Below, in pieces: positions 8,991 to 16,177 of a DNA stretch of 64,000 bases (its first letter is position 1; every line of letters starts with the position of its first letter). Under the pieces are notes generated by a model that was not told where the DNA came from, made no database searches, and worked only from the letters and a program-made list of their open reading frames with translations. Where the stretch lies: positions 8,598,501-8,662,500 of the forward strand of contig NZ_CP022222.1 in NCBI RefSeq assembly GCF_009930815.1, read 5' to 3'. A program made the position numbers and the translations under genes. This stretch comes from Bradyrhizobium sp. CCBAU 051011. GTDB taxonomy: Bacteria; Pseudomonadota; Alphaproteobacteria; Rhizobiales; Xanthobacteraceae.

Positions 8991-9761
8991 TTACTTCAGC
9001 GGCGTCAGCTCGTGCATCACGCCGATGAAGTAGTTGAGATAGGTTCCCATCATCGCCGACAGGACGAGGCCGAAGATCAGGAATCCGATCATGATCGACA
9101 GCGGAACGCCGACGAAATAGACCTGCATCGCCGGCATCAGCCGCGCCAGCACGCCAAGGCCGATGTTGAAGACGAGACCAAACACCAGGAATGGCGCGGA
9201 GAGCTGCATGCCGATCTTGAAGGCGGTGGCGAAGGCGCGCGTGGCAAGCGCCGCCACATCGCCGCTCGACATCAATTCGCCCGGCGCGAAGATCCGGTAG
9301 CTCTCGTTCAGCGCCGCGATGACGAGGTGATGGGTGTCGGTGGCAAACAGCACCGTCATGCCGAGAATGGAGAGGAAGTTGCCGATCAGAACGCCCTGCT
9401 GTCCCTGCGTCGGATCGACGGCGGTGACGAAGCCGAGGCCGAGCTGCTGGGCGATCACCGAGCCCGCCACCGCAAGCGCAGCCAGCGTCACCCGCGCGGT
9501 GGCGCCGAGCACGATGCCGATGACGATCTCGTGCACCATCAGCACGCCCAGCGAACTCATCGAGGTCAGGTCGACCTGATAGGCGGCGCGGTGCAGCGGC
9601 AGGATGATCAGCGTCAGGAGAAGCGCGATCCCAAGCTTGATGCGCACCGGGATGTTGCTTTCGCCGAACCCCGGCAACAGCATAACCATCGCGCCCACGC
9701 GGGCGAACACCAGCATAAAGGTGGCGGCAAGGGCCGGCAGCAGGGATATGTCGACGCGCAT
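8991..9761 (-). CDS. fliR: Flagellar export gate protein FliR
   Basis: A 256-aa integral membrane protein with about six hydrophobic segments and the family pattern FARVGAMVMLLPGFGESNIP near the N-terminus. FliR joins FliP and FliQ in the export-gate core inside the MS ring. The start is 14 bp after the fliQ stop, so translation is probably coupled. Confidence 0.95.
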   Translation of the reverse strand: MRVDISLLPALAATFMLVFARVGAMVMLLPGFGESNIPVRIKLGIALLLTLIILPLHRAAYQVDLTSMSSLGVLMVHEIVIGIVLGATARVTLAALAVAGSVIAQQLGLGFVTAVDPTQGQQGVLIGNFLSILGMTVLFATDTHHLVIAALNESYRIFAPGELMSSGDVAALATRAFATAFKIGMQLSAPFLVFGLVFNIGLGVLARLMPAMQVYFVGVPLSIMIGFLIFGLVLSAMMGTYLNYFIGVMHELTPLK

Positions 9762-9775
9762 TCATCGACAATGCA

Positions 9776-10039
9776 TCAACCGCCTATGATTCGCGACGAT
9801 ATCCGCATCATGTAGCCGTGCAGCGAATCCGCCATGAACGGCAACGCCAGCAATAGCGTGACGAAGATCGCGAGGATCTTCGGCACGAAGATCAGCGTCT
9901 GTTCCTGGATCTGGGTCAGCGCCTGGAAGAGCGACACCACGACGCCGACCACGAGGCCGATCACCATCAAGGGTGAAGACACCACCACGATGGTCCAGAT
10001 CGCATCGCGCGCCACGTCGAGGGTTTCGGCACCGGTCAT
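9776..10039 (-). CDS. fliQ: Flagellar export gate protein FliQ
   Basis: An 87-aa protein, the normal family length, with two membrane helices (IWTIVVVSSPLMVIGLVVGV and FVPKILAIFVTLLLALPFM). The start MTGAETLDVARDA follows AAGGAAGG at good spacing. The frame stays open upstream to 10156, but that part is translation of a dispersed repeat, so a longer product is rejected. Confidence 0.95.
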   Translation of the reverse strand: MTGAETLDVARDAIWTIVVVSSPLMVIGLVVGVVVSLFQALTQIQEQTLIFVPKILAIFVTLLLALPFMADSLHGYMMRISSRIIGG

Positions 10040-10068
10040 TGCAAACCTTCCTTGTTCGAGCTCCCCAC

Positions 10069-10148
10069 CGTCATTGCGAGGAGCGAAGCGACGAAGCAAT
10101 CCATCTTTCTGCGACACGATGGATTGCTTCGCTTCGCTCGCAATGACG
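10069..10148. repeat. Dispersed palindromic repeat between fliE and fliQ
   Basis: The ends CGTCATTGCGAG and CTCGCAATGACG are inverse copies. Inside are GCGAAGCGACGAAGCAATCC and its near inverse, making an ~80-nt hairpin. This is a well-known type of rhizobial intergenic element, often mis-translated as a SEAKQ-type N-terminus. It lies within the flgB-flhB operon. Confidence 0.8.
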
Positions 10149-10172
10149 AATCTCATGATGTCCCAGCAGAGG

Positions 10173-10484
10173 TCAGATCGGCATCTTCATGATGTCTTCA
10201 TACGACTGGATCACGCGGTCGCGCACCGACACCAGCGTCGAGACCGCGACGTCGGTTTCCGCCACCGCCGTCACCACGTCCATGACATTGGCCTTGCCGG
10301 AGGTCATCGCCATGGCCTGCGAGTCGGATTTCTTGCCGGCTTCCAGCACGCTTCCGACGGCGTCCTTGAGCAGCGCGCTGAAGGACGGGCCGCCGGTGGA
10401 CTGGTTGCCCTTCTCGGCGCCGCCGGTCTCCACGATGCGCGAAAGCGCGGCATAGGCATTTGCTGCAACGGTTGGTGAAGCCAT
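10173..10484 (-). CDS. fliE: Flagellar hook-basal body protein FliE
   Basis: A 103-aa protein of normal FliE length. The C-terminus TDVAVSTLVSVRDRVIQSYEDIMKMPI is the conserved part. FliE links the MS ring to the proximal rod and is exported early. It starts 16 bp after the flgC stop. Confidence 0.95.
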   Translation of the reverse strand: MASPTVAANAYAALSRIVETGGAEKGNQSTGGPSFSALLKDAVGSVLEAGKKSDSQAMAMTSGKANVMDVVTAVAETDVAVSTLVSVRDRVIQSYEDIMKMPI

Positions 10485-10500
10485 TTTCTATGGTTCCTGT

Positions 10501-10926
10501 TCAAGCCTTGAGGATGTCGAGCGTGCGTTGAATCATCCGGCGCGTGGCGCTGATGATGTTTAGGTTGGCCTCGTAGGACCGCTGCGCCTCGCGCATATCG
10601 GTCATTTCGACCAGCGGATTGACGTTCGGATATTTGACGTGACCGGCCGCATCCGCCGCCGGATTGCTTGGCTCGTGCTTGACGCGAAACGCGGACTGGT
10701 CGGTCCTGACCTTGCCGAGCGTCACCACCCTTGCGTCCAGCGTGCGATCGAGCGCGGAGGAAAAGGTCGGCACCTTGCGGCGATAGGGATCGCCGCCGGC
10801 CGTCGGCGACGTCGAGTCCGCATTGGCGATGTTTTCCGAGATCACCCGCATCCGTCCCGCCTGCGCGCGCAGGCCGGAGGTCGCGATACTCATCGAGCGG
10901 GCGAAATCGCTTGCCTCATCTGCCAT
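10501..10926 (-). CDS. flgC: Flagellar proximal rod protein FlgC
   Basis: A 141-aa protein. The N-terminus has the rod/hook pattern SGLRAQAGRMRVISENIANAD, and the C-terminus has the D0 helix EAQRSYEANLNIISATRRMI. Rod protein exported by the flagellar type III system. It lies 26 bp after flgB. Confidence 0.96.
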   Translation of the reverse strand: MADEASDFARSMSIATSGLRAQAGRMRVISENIANADSTSPTAGGDPYRRKVPTFSSALDRTLDARVVTLGKVRTDQSAFRVKHEPSNPAADAAGHVKYPNVNPLVEMTDMREAQRSYEANLNIISATRRMIQRTLDILKA

Positions 10927-10952
10927 GATCCGGTTCTCCTAGTCGGGCTGCG

Positions 10953-11363
10953 TCAGCGTTTACCGATGGCGGTTTTGAGCAGGCCGAGGCTGCGGGTGTA
11001 GAGCGACGTGGCGGCGGCATAGTCCATCTGGTTGGCCGAGACCTTCAGCATCTGGTCTTCGAGGTTGACCGCATTGCCGGCAGGCTTGGTCAGAAAGCCG
11101 CTCTTGCCGCCGTCCCCCCTGAAACTCTGTCCGCCGCCGGAGACGGCCATATGGGTCGCGCTGGTGCGCATCATGGCGAGCGAACCCATCGCGCCGCCGA
11201 GATTCGCGCCCTTGTTGTCGAACTTCGGTTCGACCAGGTCGCTCGGCCTGAAATTCGGGGTGTTGGCGTTGGAGACGTTTTCGGCGAGCACGCGCTGGCG
11301 CTCCTGGTGCCACTGCATCTTGGTTCGCAGCGCCGACAGGATCGGAAGATCGTTGATGGCCAT
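10953..11363 (-). CDS. flgB: Flagellar proximal rod protein FlgB
   Basis: A 136-aa protein. RQRVLAENVSNANTPNFRPSD near the N-terminus is the FlgB signature, and the C-terminus has NQMDYAAATSLYTRSLGLLKTAI. First gene of the flgB-flgC-fliE-fliQ-fliR-flhB operon, with a full CtrA-type box about 65-80 bp upstream. Confidence 0.96.
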   Translation of the reverse strand: MAINDLPILSALRTKMQWHQERQRVLAENVSNANTPNFRPSDLVEPKFDNKGANLGGAMGSLAMMRTSATHMAVSGGGQSFRGDGGKSGFLTKPAGNAVNLEDQMLKVSANQMDYAAATSLYTRSLGLLKTAIGKR

Positions 11364-11799
11364 CGAGCTGTTCCCCGTTAACCTCTGGCCGCCGCCGCGA
11401 GGTAGGCAGAATTTGCCCGGTGTATGGTTAACGGCTGGTTAAAATCGCCCGCGGAGGACCTCGGACAGCAGCGAATGCCGGCTGTGGCGACCAAACGAGC
11501 GCATTTTCGCCACGAAAACTGCGTTAACCAGCAGCTACCAACGCGACTTGGGGCGCTCAGAAGTCGTTTTGGCTCAAGCGATTCTTGGTCTATTAATTAA
11601 CCGGACGGCGGCGCTCGCCGCGGGGAATTAAGGATTAGGGCTGATCTCGGGCGTGATTCGCCGACTGCGGCGGATCGCTTCGGGGCATGGTCAGGATGGC
11701 GGGAATCGTGTTCCCGGGGAACATGCTCGGACGGGAAGACCGAAGACCGCACTCGTCGAAGCCAGCATCAGAGAACGGCTCGTGGCCGGGGACTAAAGA
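11364..11799. other. Divergent flgB/fliO intergenic region
   Basis: 436 bp without a supported gene. It contains the CtrA-type box at 11428-11442, several further TTAA/TTAAC half sites (around 11523 and 11591-11600) and a GC-rich IR (GGCGGCGCTCGCCGC, near 11605). The promoters of both the flgB operon (minus) and fliO-fliP (plus) must lie here. No sigma-54 type TGGCAC element was seen on either strand. Confidence 0.6.
11428..11442 (-). promoter_or_regulatory. Full-consensus CtrA box upstream of flgB
   Basis: On the minus strand the site reads TTAA-CCAGCCG-TTAAC, a full match to the CtrA consensus TTAA-N7-TTAAC (the final C is at 11427). It lies 65-79 bp upstream of the flgB start codon and in the same orientation. 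In Caulobacter CtrA activates early flagellar operons from such sites. Confidence 0.75.
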
Positions 11800-12843
11800 A
11801 TGCAGACACTGACATTCCTCTTCGCATTCATCGCCGTTCTGGCGCTGATCGGCGTGGCCGCATGGCTGGTTCGTCGCTTCGCCAACAACCGCCTCGGCGC
11901 CAACACCCAGCGCGGACGGATGCCGCGGCTTGCCGTGATCGACGCCGCCGCCGTGGACGGCCGCCGGCGCCTTGTGCTGGTTCGGCGCGACAATGTCGAG
12001 CACCTCCTGATGATCGGCGGTCCCAGCGACATCGTGGTCGAGCCCAACATCGTGCGCGCGATGCCCAACCGCGAGCAGATGGCGCCGCGTCCGGCGGTCA
12101 CCGAGCAGCCGCCGCGGATTGCGCCGCTGCCCGATGCGGCCTGGAGCGAAGAGGCGGCAAGGTCCGATGTGCGATCGACCGACGGCTTCGATCATCCCGC
12201 CGAACCGCAGATGCCGGAGCCGCCGCCGCGCCCCGCGCGTCCCTCCTTCGCCGACGAACTCCGCCGCCCCGCCCCGCCGCCGATGCCGGAGCGTCGCGGC
12301 GATCCATTGACGGGCTTTGCGCCGGAATCGATCAGCGGCCGGCCCGAATCCGGTCCGCCGCGCCTGACCCGGTCTGAACCGCTGATGCCCCGGCCGCAGC
12401 GCGAGTTGGCCAAGGCACCGCCGGTCCGCGAGGCACCGCCAGTTCGTGAAGCACCGCCGGCCCGCGACCCAGCGTCAGTCCGCGAGGCACCGATAGCCCG
12501 CGAAGCACCGCCTATTCGTGAGGTGCTGCCCGTCCGCGAGGCACCGGCCCGCGCGCCGGAACGCGCAGCCGCGCAGCCGCCACCGCCACCTCCACCGCCG
12601 GCCCCCCCGCCTTCCAGTGCCGACCAGAATCTCGCCGAGATGGCGCAGCGGCTGGAAGCCGCCCTGCGCCGGCCGGCCGAACCTGTGGCGCCGCCGGTTG
12701 CGCCGGAAACGCCGCCGGCCCGTACCGCCCGGAGCGAGCCTGCCGCTCCCGCTCCGCCCACCCCCGCTCCGCAGAAGAGCGGCTTCGAAAATCTCGAAGA
12801 CGAGATGGCGTCCCTGCTAGGCCGGCCGAAGAACCCTTCGTGA
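11800..12843 (+). CDS. fliO: FliO-like export protein with long proline-rich tail
   Basis: A 347-aa protein. One N-terminal membrane helix (FLFAFIAVLALIGVAAWLV) is followed by a basic segment and the FliO core (RRRLVLVRRDNVEHLLMIGG, residues 55-74). The rest, from ~95 on, is Pro/Ala/Arg/Glu-rich, with irregular tandem repeats of a (V/A/I)REAPP type unit at 206-252 and a run of prolines after 259. FliO helps assemble the FliP ring. It overlaps fliP by 4 bp. The tail is much longer than in enteric FliO. Confidence 0.85.
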   Translation: MQTLTFLFAFIAVLALIGVAAWLVRRFANNRLGANTQRGRMPRLAVIDAAAVDGRRRLVLVRRDNVEHLLMIGGPSDIVVEPNIVRAMPNREQMAPRPAVTEQPPRIAPLPDAAWSEEAARSDVRSTDGFDHPAEPQMPEPPPRPARPSFADELRRPAPPPMPERRGDPLTGFAPESISGRPESGPPRLTRSEPLMPRPQRELAKAPPVREAPPVREAPPARDPASVREAPIAREAPPIREVLPVREAPARAPERAAAQPPPPPPPPAPPPSSADQNLAEMAQRLEAALRRPAEPVAPPVAPETPPARTARSEPAAPAPPTPAPQKSGFENLEDEMASLLGRPKNPS

Positions 12844-13595
12844 GGCCGGCGACTTCTCCGCGTAGAGTTTTATTTTTCTTAATCCTGACCGCCGCCGGAT
12901 CGCTCGCCGATCCGGCGCTGGCGCAGGATATCAGCATCAATCTCGGCCAGGGCGGCGGCGGCGTCACCGAGCGCGCGATCCAGTTGATCGCGCTGTTGAC
13001 GGTGCTGTCGATCGCGCCATCGATCCTGATCATGATGACGTCGTTCACGCGGATCGTCGTCGTGCTGTCGCTGCTGCGCACCGCGCTTGGTACTGCGACG
13101 GCCCCACCCAACTCCGTGATCATTGCGCTCGCAATGTTCCTGACCGCGTTCGTGATGGGCCCCGTCCTGCAGAGGTCCTATGACGACGGCATCAAGCCTC
13201 TGGTCGCCAACCAGATCGGCGTCGAGGAAGCACTGCAAAAGGCTTCGGTGCCGCTGCGCGGCTTCATGCAGAAGAACGTCCGCGAAAAGGATCTGAAGCT
13301 GTTTGTGGACCTCTCGGGTGAGCCGCCGCCGGCCACACCGGAAGATCTCTCGCTGCGGATTCTGGTCCCGGCCTTCATGATCTCCGAACTGAAGCGCGCC
13401 TTCGAGATCGGCTTCCTGCTGTTCCTTCCCTTCCTGATTATCGACCTCGTGGTTGCATCCGTCCTGATGTCAATGGGTATGATGATGCTGCCGCCGGTCG
13501 TCGTGTCTTTGCCGTTTAAGTTAATCTTTTTCGTACTGGTGGACGGCTGGACGCTGGTCGCGGGCAGCTTGGTACAGAGCTACGGCGCTAGTTAG
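12840..13595 (+). CDS. fliP: Flagellar export gate protein FliP
   Basis: A 251-aa protein starting at GTG in a GTGA overlap with the fliO stop. A signal peptide ends ADPALAQD; the conserved core includes SFTRIVVVLSLLRTALG, FLTAFVMGP and MISELKRAFEIGFLLFLPFL. FliP pentamers with FliR and FliQ form the export channel. Confidence 0.96.
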   Translation: MRPATSPRRVLFFLILTAAGSLADPALAQDISINLGQGGGGVTERAIQLIALLTVLSIAPSILIMMTSFTRIVVVLSLLRTALGTATAPPNSVIIALAMFLTAFVMGPVLQRSYDDGIKPLVANQIGVEEALQKASVPLRGFMQKNVREKDLKLFVDLSGEPPPATPEDLSLRILVPAFMISELKRAFEIGFLLFLPFLIIDLVVASVLMSMGMMMLPPVVVSLPFKLIFFVLVDGWTLVAGSLVQSYGAS

Positions 13596-13670
13596 CGGCG
13601 AATTCCGCTGGTTTCACAACCGAATAGGTCAATATTCATTACGTATTTGCAGCGGAGTTTCCGAGCGAAT

Positions 13671-13685
13671 TTAAGCTGAGATTAG
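13671..13685 (+). promoter_or_regulatory. Near-consensus CtrA box upstream of the diguanylate cyclase
   Basis: TTAA-GCTGAGA-TTAG, one mismatch from TTAA-N7-TTAA, 60-75 bp before the ATG at 13746. Chance matches of this quality are possible; the placement is what makes it of interest. Confidence 0.4.
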
Positions 13686-13745
13686 TTCCTTCGTGCACAA
13701 TGGCTGCCAGGGAACAGACATACAAACGCATCACCGGGTCAGACG

Positions 13746-14798
13746 ATGGCAGGCCAGCCGATCGGCGAGATGGACGTCGAATACGCCACGACGATTGCGG
13801 ACCGGGCTATTCGGTTGATGTCGCAGCAGTCCGTTCCTGCCACCCCGTCCAATTTTGCCGTCTGGTTCGAGTATTCGCTCGGCAGCTCGCTGGCGCTGCG
13901 AAAGACCATCGACATCCTGATCGCGGGCAAGCGCAAGTTCGACGCTGCGACCAACCACGAGCTCTATATTACCTATGTGGCGCCGCAGTCCGCAGCCGAC
14001 CCGCTGGGTGACCTGCCCGAGCAGCTGAGCGGCCTGATCGCCACCGCCCAGCAATTCCTCAACACCGCCGTCACCGACAACCAGACCCACATCAAGGCGC
14101 TCGGCGAGGTGTCTTCCGAAGCCGCCACCAGCGATCCCCGGACGATCATTTCAAAGCTGGTTGACGAATTGTCAAAGGCGACGGCGCGGGCCGCGACGCT
14201 GGAGGCGAACTTCGCCGCCACGTCCGAGGAGCTCGACAGCATCCGCGACTCCCTGAAGGCGGCCGAGCAGCGCTCCAACACCGATGCGCTGACCGGACTG
14301 GCCAACCGGCACTCGATGGATGAATTTCTCCGCCTCGCCCAGATCGCTGCGATGGAAAAGGACGAGGCGCTCAGCGTCTTCCTGATCGACATCGATCACT
14401 TCAAGAAATTCAACGACGATTACGGCCATCAGGTCGGCGATCAGGTGCTTCGGCTTGTGGCCAAGGTGCTGCAGGAAGGCGTTCGCGAAGTCGATCTGGC
14501 AGCCCGCTACGGCGGCGAGGAATTGATCGCGGTGCTGCCGGGCGCCGATCTCGAGGCTTGTACGTCGGTCGCCGAGCGCATTCGCCGCCGCATTGCCGAA
14601 GCGAAGCTGACCCGCCGCGCAACCGGCAAGGAAATCGGAAGCATCACGGTTTCGATCGGGGTGTCGCAATTCCGTCTCGCCGAATCGGCCGAGGCCATGA
14701 TCGAGCGTTGCGACCGCGGGCTGTATCAAGCCAAGCGGCTCGGCCGCAACCGCACGGTAACGGAAACCGAACTCGAGCCCGAGGCCGGCGCGGCCTAG
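13746..14798 (+). CDS. GGDEF-domain diguanylate cyclase
   Basis: A 350-aa soluble protein. The N-terminal ~125 residues are helical, followed by a coiled-coil segment (135-178) and a GGDEF domain from DALTGLANRHSMDEF (180) to the end. The active site is GGEEL at 256-260, and the allosteric I-site RxxD is present (R247 to D250), so it should make c-di-GMP with product inhibition. It follows fliP by 150 bp; a role in the swim-to-attach decision is an inference from position. No recognised sensory domain. Confidence 0.9.
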   Translation: MAGQPIGEMDVEYATTIADRAIRLMSQQSVPATPSNFAVWFEYSLGSSLALRKTIDILIAGKRKFDAATNHELYITYVAPQSAADPLGDLPEQLSGLIATAQQFLNTAVTDNQTHIKALGEVSSEAATSDPRTIISKLVDELSKATARAATLEANFAATSEELDSIRDSLKAAEQRSNTDALTGLANRHSMDEFLRLAQIAAMEKDEALSVFLIDIDHFKKFNDDYGHQVGDQVLRLVAKVLQEGVREVDLAARYGGEELIAVLPGADLEACTSVAERIRRRIAEAKLTRRATGKEIGSITVSIGVSQFRLAESAEAMIERCDRGLYQAKRLGRNRTVTETELEPEAGAA

Positions 14799-14901
14799 AG
14801 CTTCAATCGCCAGCGGAAGAAAGGCCGCAATGCCTCTCGGGCGCGGAACTAATGCCGCAATTCCGGCTTATCGTAGACGCCCTACAGCCGGGAGTGTTTC
14901 C

Positions 14902-15225
14902 ATGAAATTCGCAGGGATGATTATGGCCGCCACCGCGGCCCTTAGCATCGCCAGTACGTCGGTTCTTGCCCAGCAAACGCGGACCGGAATGGTGACCCGA
15001 ATAGACCGTATCAGCGGCACGATCACGATCAAGGATATGCCTGATGGCACCACCGGCGCGAATGCCGGCGCCGCGAGCGAAGAATTCAAGATCCAGGATG
15101 GCGCGCGGCTGAATGTGCTGCACGCCGGCGACAGGGTCACTTTCGCTATTAGCGATACGGCGGGCACCAAGACCATCACCAAGATCGATAAGGCGGACGC
15201 CGTCACCAAGATCGACAAGAAGTGA
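14902..15225 (+). CDS. CusF-like exported copper-binding protein family member
   Basis: A 107-aa protein with a signal peptide MKFAGMIMAATAALSIASTS and a small beta domain: GMVTRIDRISGTITIKD, then FKIQDGARLNVLHAGDRVTF. This is the layout of the CusF_Ec family. The Met and Trp copper ligands of E. coli CusF are not evident, so metal binding is uncertain. The start was chosen after GGGAGTGTTTCC. Confidence 0.6.
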   Translation: MKFAGMIMAATAALSIASTSVLAQQTRTGMVTRIDRISGTITIKDMPDGTTGANAGAASEEFKIQDGARLNVLHAGDRVTFAISDTAGTKTITKIDKADAVTKIDKK

Positions 15226-15230
15226 GGCGA

Positions 15231-15256
15231 TCACGAAGCGGCATCCCGCTTCGTGA
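15231..15256 (+). terminator. Hairpin after the CusF-like gene
   Basis: TCACGAAGCGG-CATC-CCGCTTCGTGA, an 11-bp stem 6 bp after the stop codon. A T-tract is lacking, so it may act as an attenuating or RNA-stabilising hairpin rather than a classic terminator. Confidence 0.45.
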
Positions 15257-15280
15257 GTGTCGCTTCGATTGGAGAACAGC

Positions 15281-15351
15281 GAGGCCCGGAGTGCCCTTAG
15301 CAAGCTGCCGTTTCTTCGAAACGTCAATCTTGCTGGGGGAGTCCGGGCCTC
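15281..15351. other. Nested three-stem hairpin, possible structured RNA
   Basis: The outer stem GAGGCCCGGA/TCCGGGCCTC (15281-15290 with 15342-15351) encloses a middle stem AGCAAG/CTTGCT and an inner stem CGTTT-CTTCG-AAACG. All three are concentric across 71 nt between convergent genes. It could be a small RNA, an unusual terminator or a dispersed repeat; nothing in the sequence decides the strand. Confidence 0.4.
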
Positions 15352-15355
15352 GTAA

Positions 15356-15586
15356 CTAGCGCGGCGACGTGCGCTCGAGCGAAGCGCGGATTTCGGCAAC
15401 CGTCTCGTCGCAATATTCGTTCAATTTCTGGAAGCGCTGCTGCAGCGCCCGCAGTTTCCCGGCGCGTTTGGCCGGCCCTTCCCGATCAATATTGAATCTG
15501 TCGGCCGGCGATGGGCGGGAGGCCGCAGCGTCTACGGCGGCAAGCGCCGATCGCATCGATGTGTCGTGACCGTTGCTGGAAGACAT
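15356..15586 (-). CDS. Small protein of unknown function
   Basis: 76 aa, hydrophilic. The C-terminal half is a predicted helix, LRALQQRFQKLNEYCDETVA. No recognised family and no strong ribosome site. It is listed because the frame and composition look coding and it occupies an otherwise empty interval. Confidence 0.45.
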   Translation of the reverse strand: MSSSNGHDTSMRSALAAVDAAASRPSPADRFNIDREGPAKRAGKLRALQQRFQKLNEYCDETVAEIRASLERTSPR

Positions 15587-15847
15587 TGCACGCCTTACAA
15601 ACTGAAGTCCGGCCGGATTGGGTCCGGTCGAATTTTCCGTGTGGTCGCGCGCTGGTGCTCCGACTTTGCACCCTGCAGTGTGTTGTTTGGATGCCCGGTC
15701 GGGGTCGATTTGGTGGCAAAAGATGGACGCCCCGCCGCGAACGTGCCGCCATCCTCGTATTCTTACGGACTCCGATTTCCACGATTAAGATGCAATCAGA
15801 AGCCAGCTTCACCGATGCATTCATTTATTGCTCAGCGATTCGTTCAT

Positions 15848-16063
15848 ATGTCCGTACCGCATTCAGAAACCGGTCTGCCGCCGCGCTGCGAAGCTTGCGG
15901 GATAGGCACGGTCCGGATCGGAAAGCTGCCCAGGATCGGACTGCGCCCGCTCGTGTACGTATACAAGTGCGATGCCTGCAACCAGATCACATCGGTCGAG
16001 CCGGAGCGGAAGGAAGAAGCGCTACGCAGCCGCTCGGGCTCGACGCGGCGGCCTCGGCGCTAG
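15848..16063 (+). CDS. Small zinc-ribbon-like protein
   Basis: 71 aa, with two CxxC pairs (CEAC near residue 14 and CDAC near residue 42) separated by a basic/hydrophobic stretch, and a Ser/Arg-rich tail. It looks like a minimal zinc ribbon. The start is uncertain: an upstream Met at 15815 is in frame, and neither has a clear ribosome site. Function unknown. Confidence 0.5.
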   Translation: MSVPHSETGLPPRCEACGIGTVRIGKLPRIGLRPLVYVYKCDACNQITSVEPERKEEALRSRSGSTRRPRR

Positions 16064-16177
16064 TCAAGATAGATAGCCCGCAAAAACACGGCTTCCCCAC
16101 GCGCCGGACAGGGTTTCTTCCCGGCCATGCCGCATGTAAAGCTTCGGCCAAACTTCGCGTAAAGAAGAGGCAGGGGC

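Noticed and set aside
10040..10156. N-terminal extension of FliQ
   Set aside because: The added residues are translation of a dispersed palindromic repeat; FliQ has its normal length from 10039.
12415..12555. Short tandem repeats that could suggest a CRISPR or minisatellite
   Set aside because: They are in-frame (V/A/I)REAPP codon repeats within fliO, without spacers.
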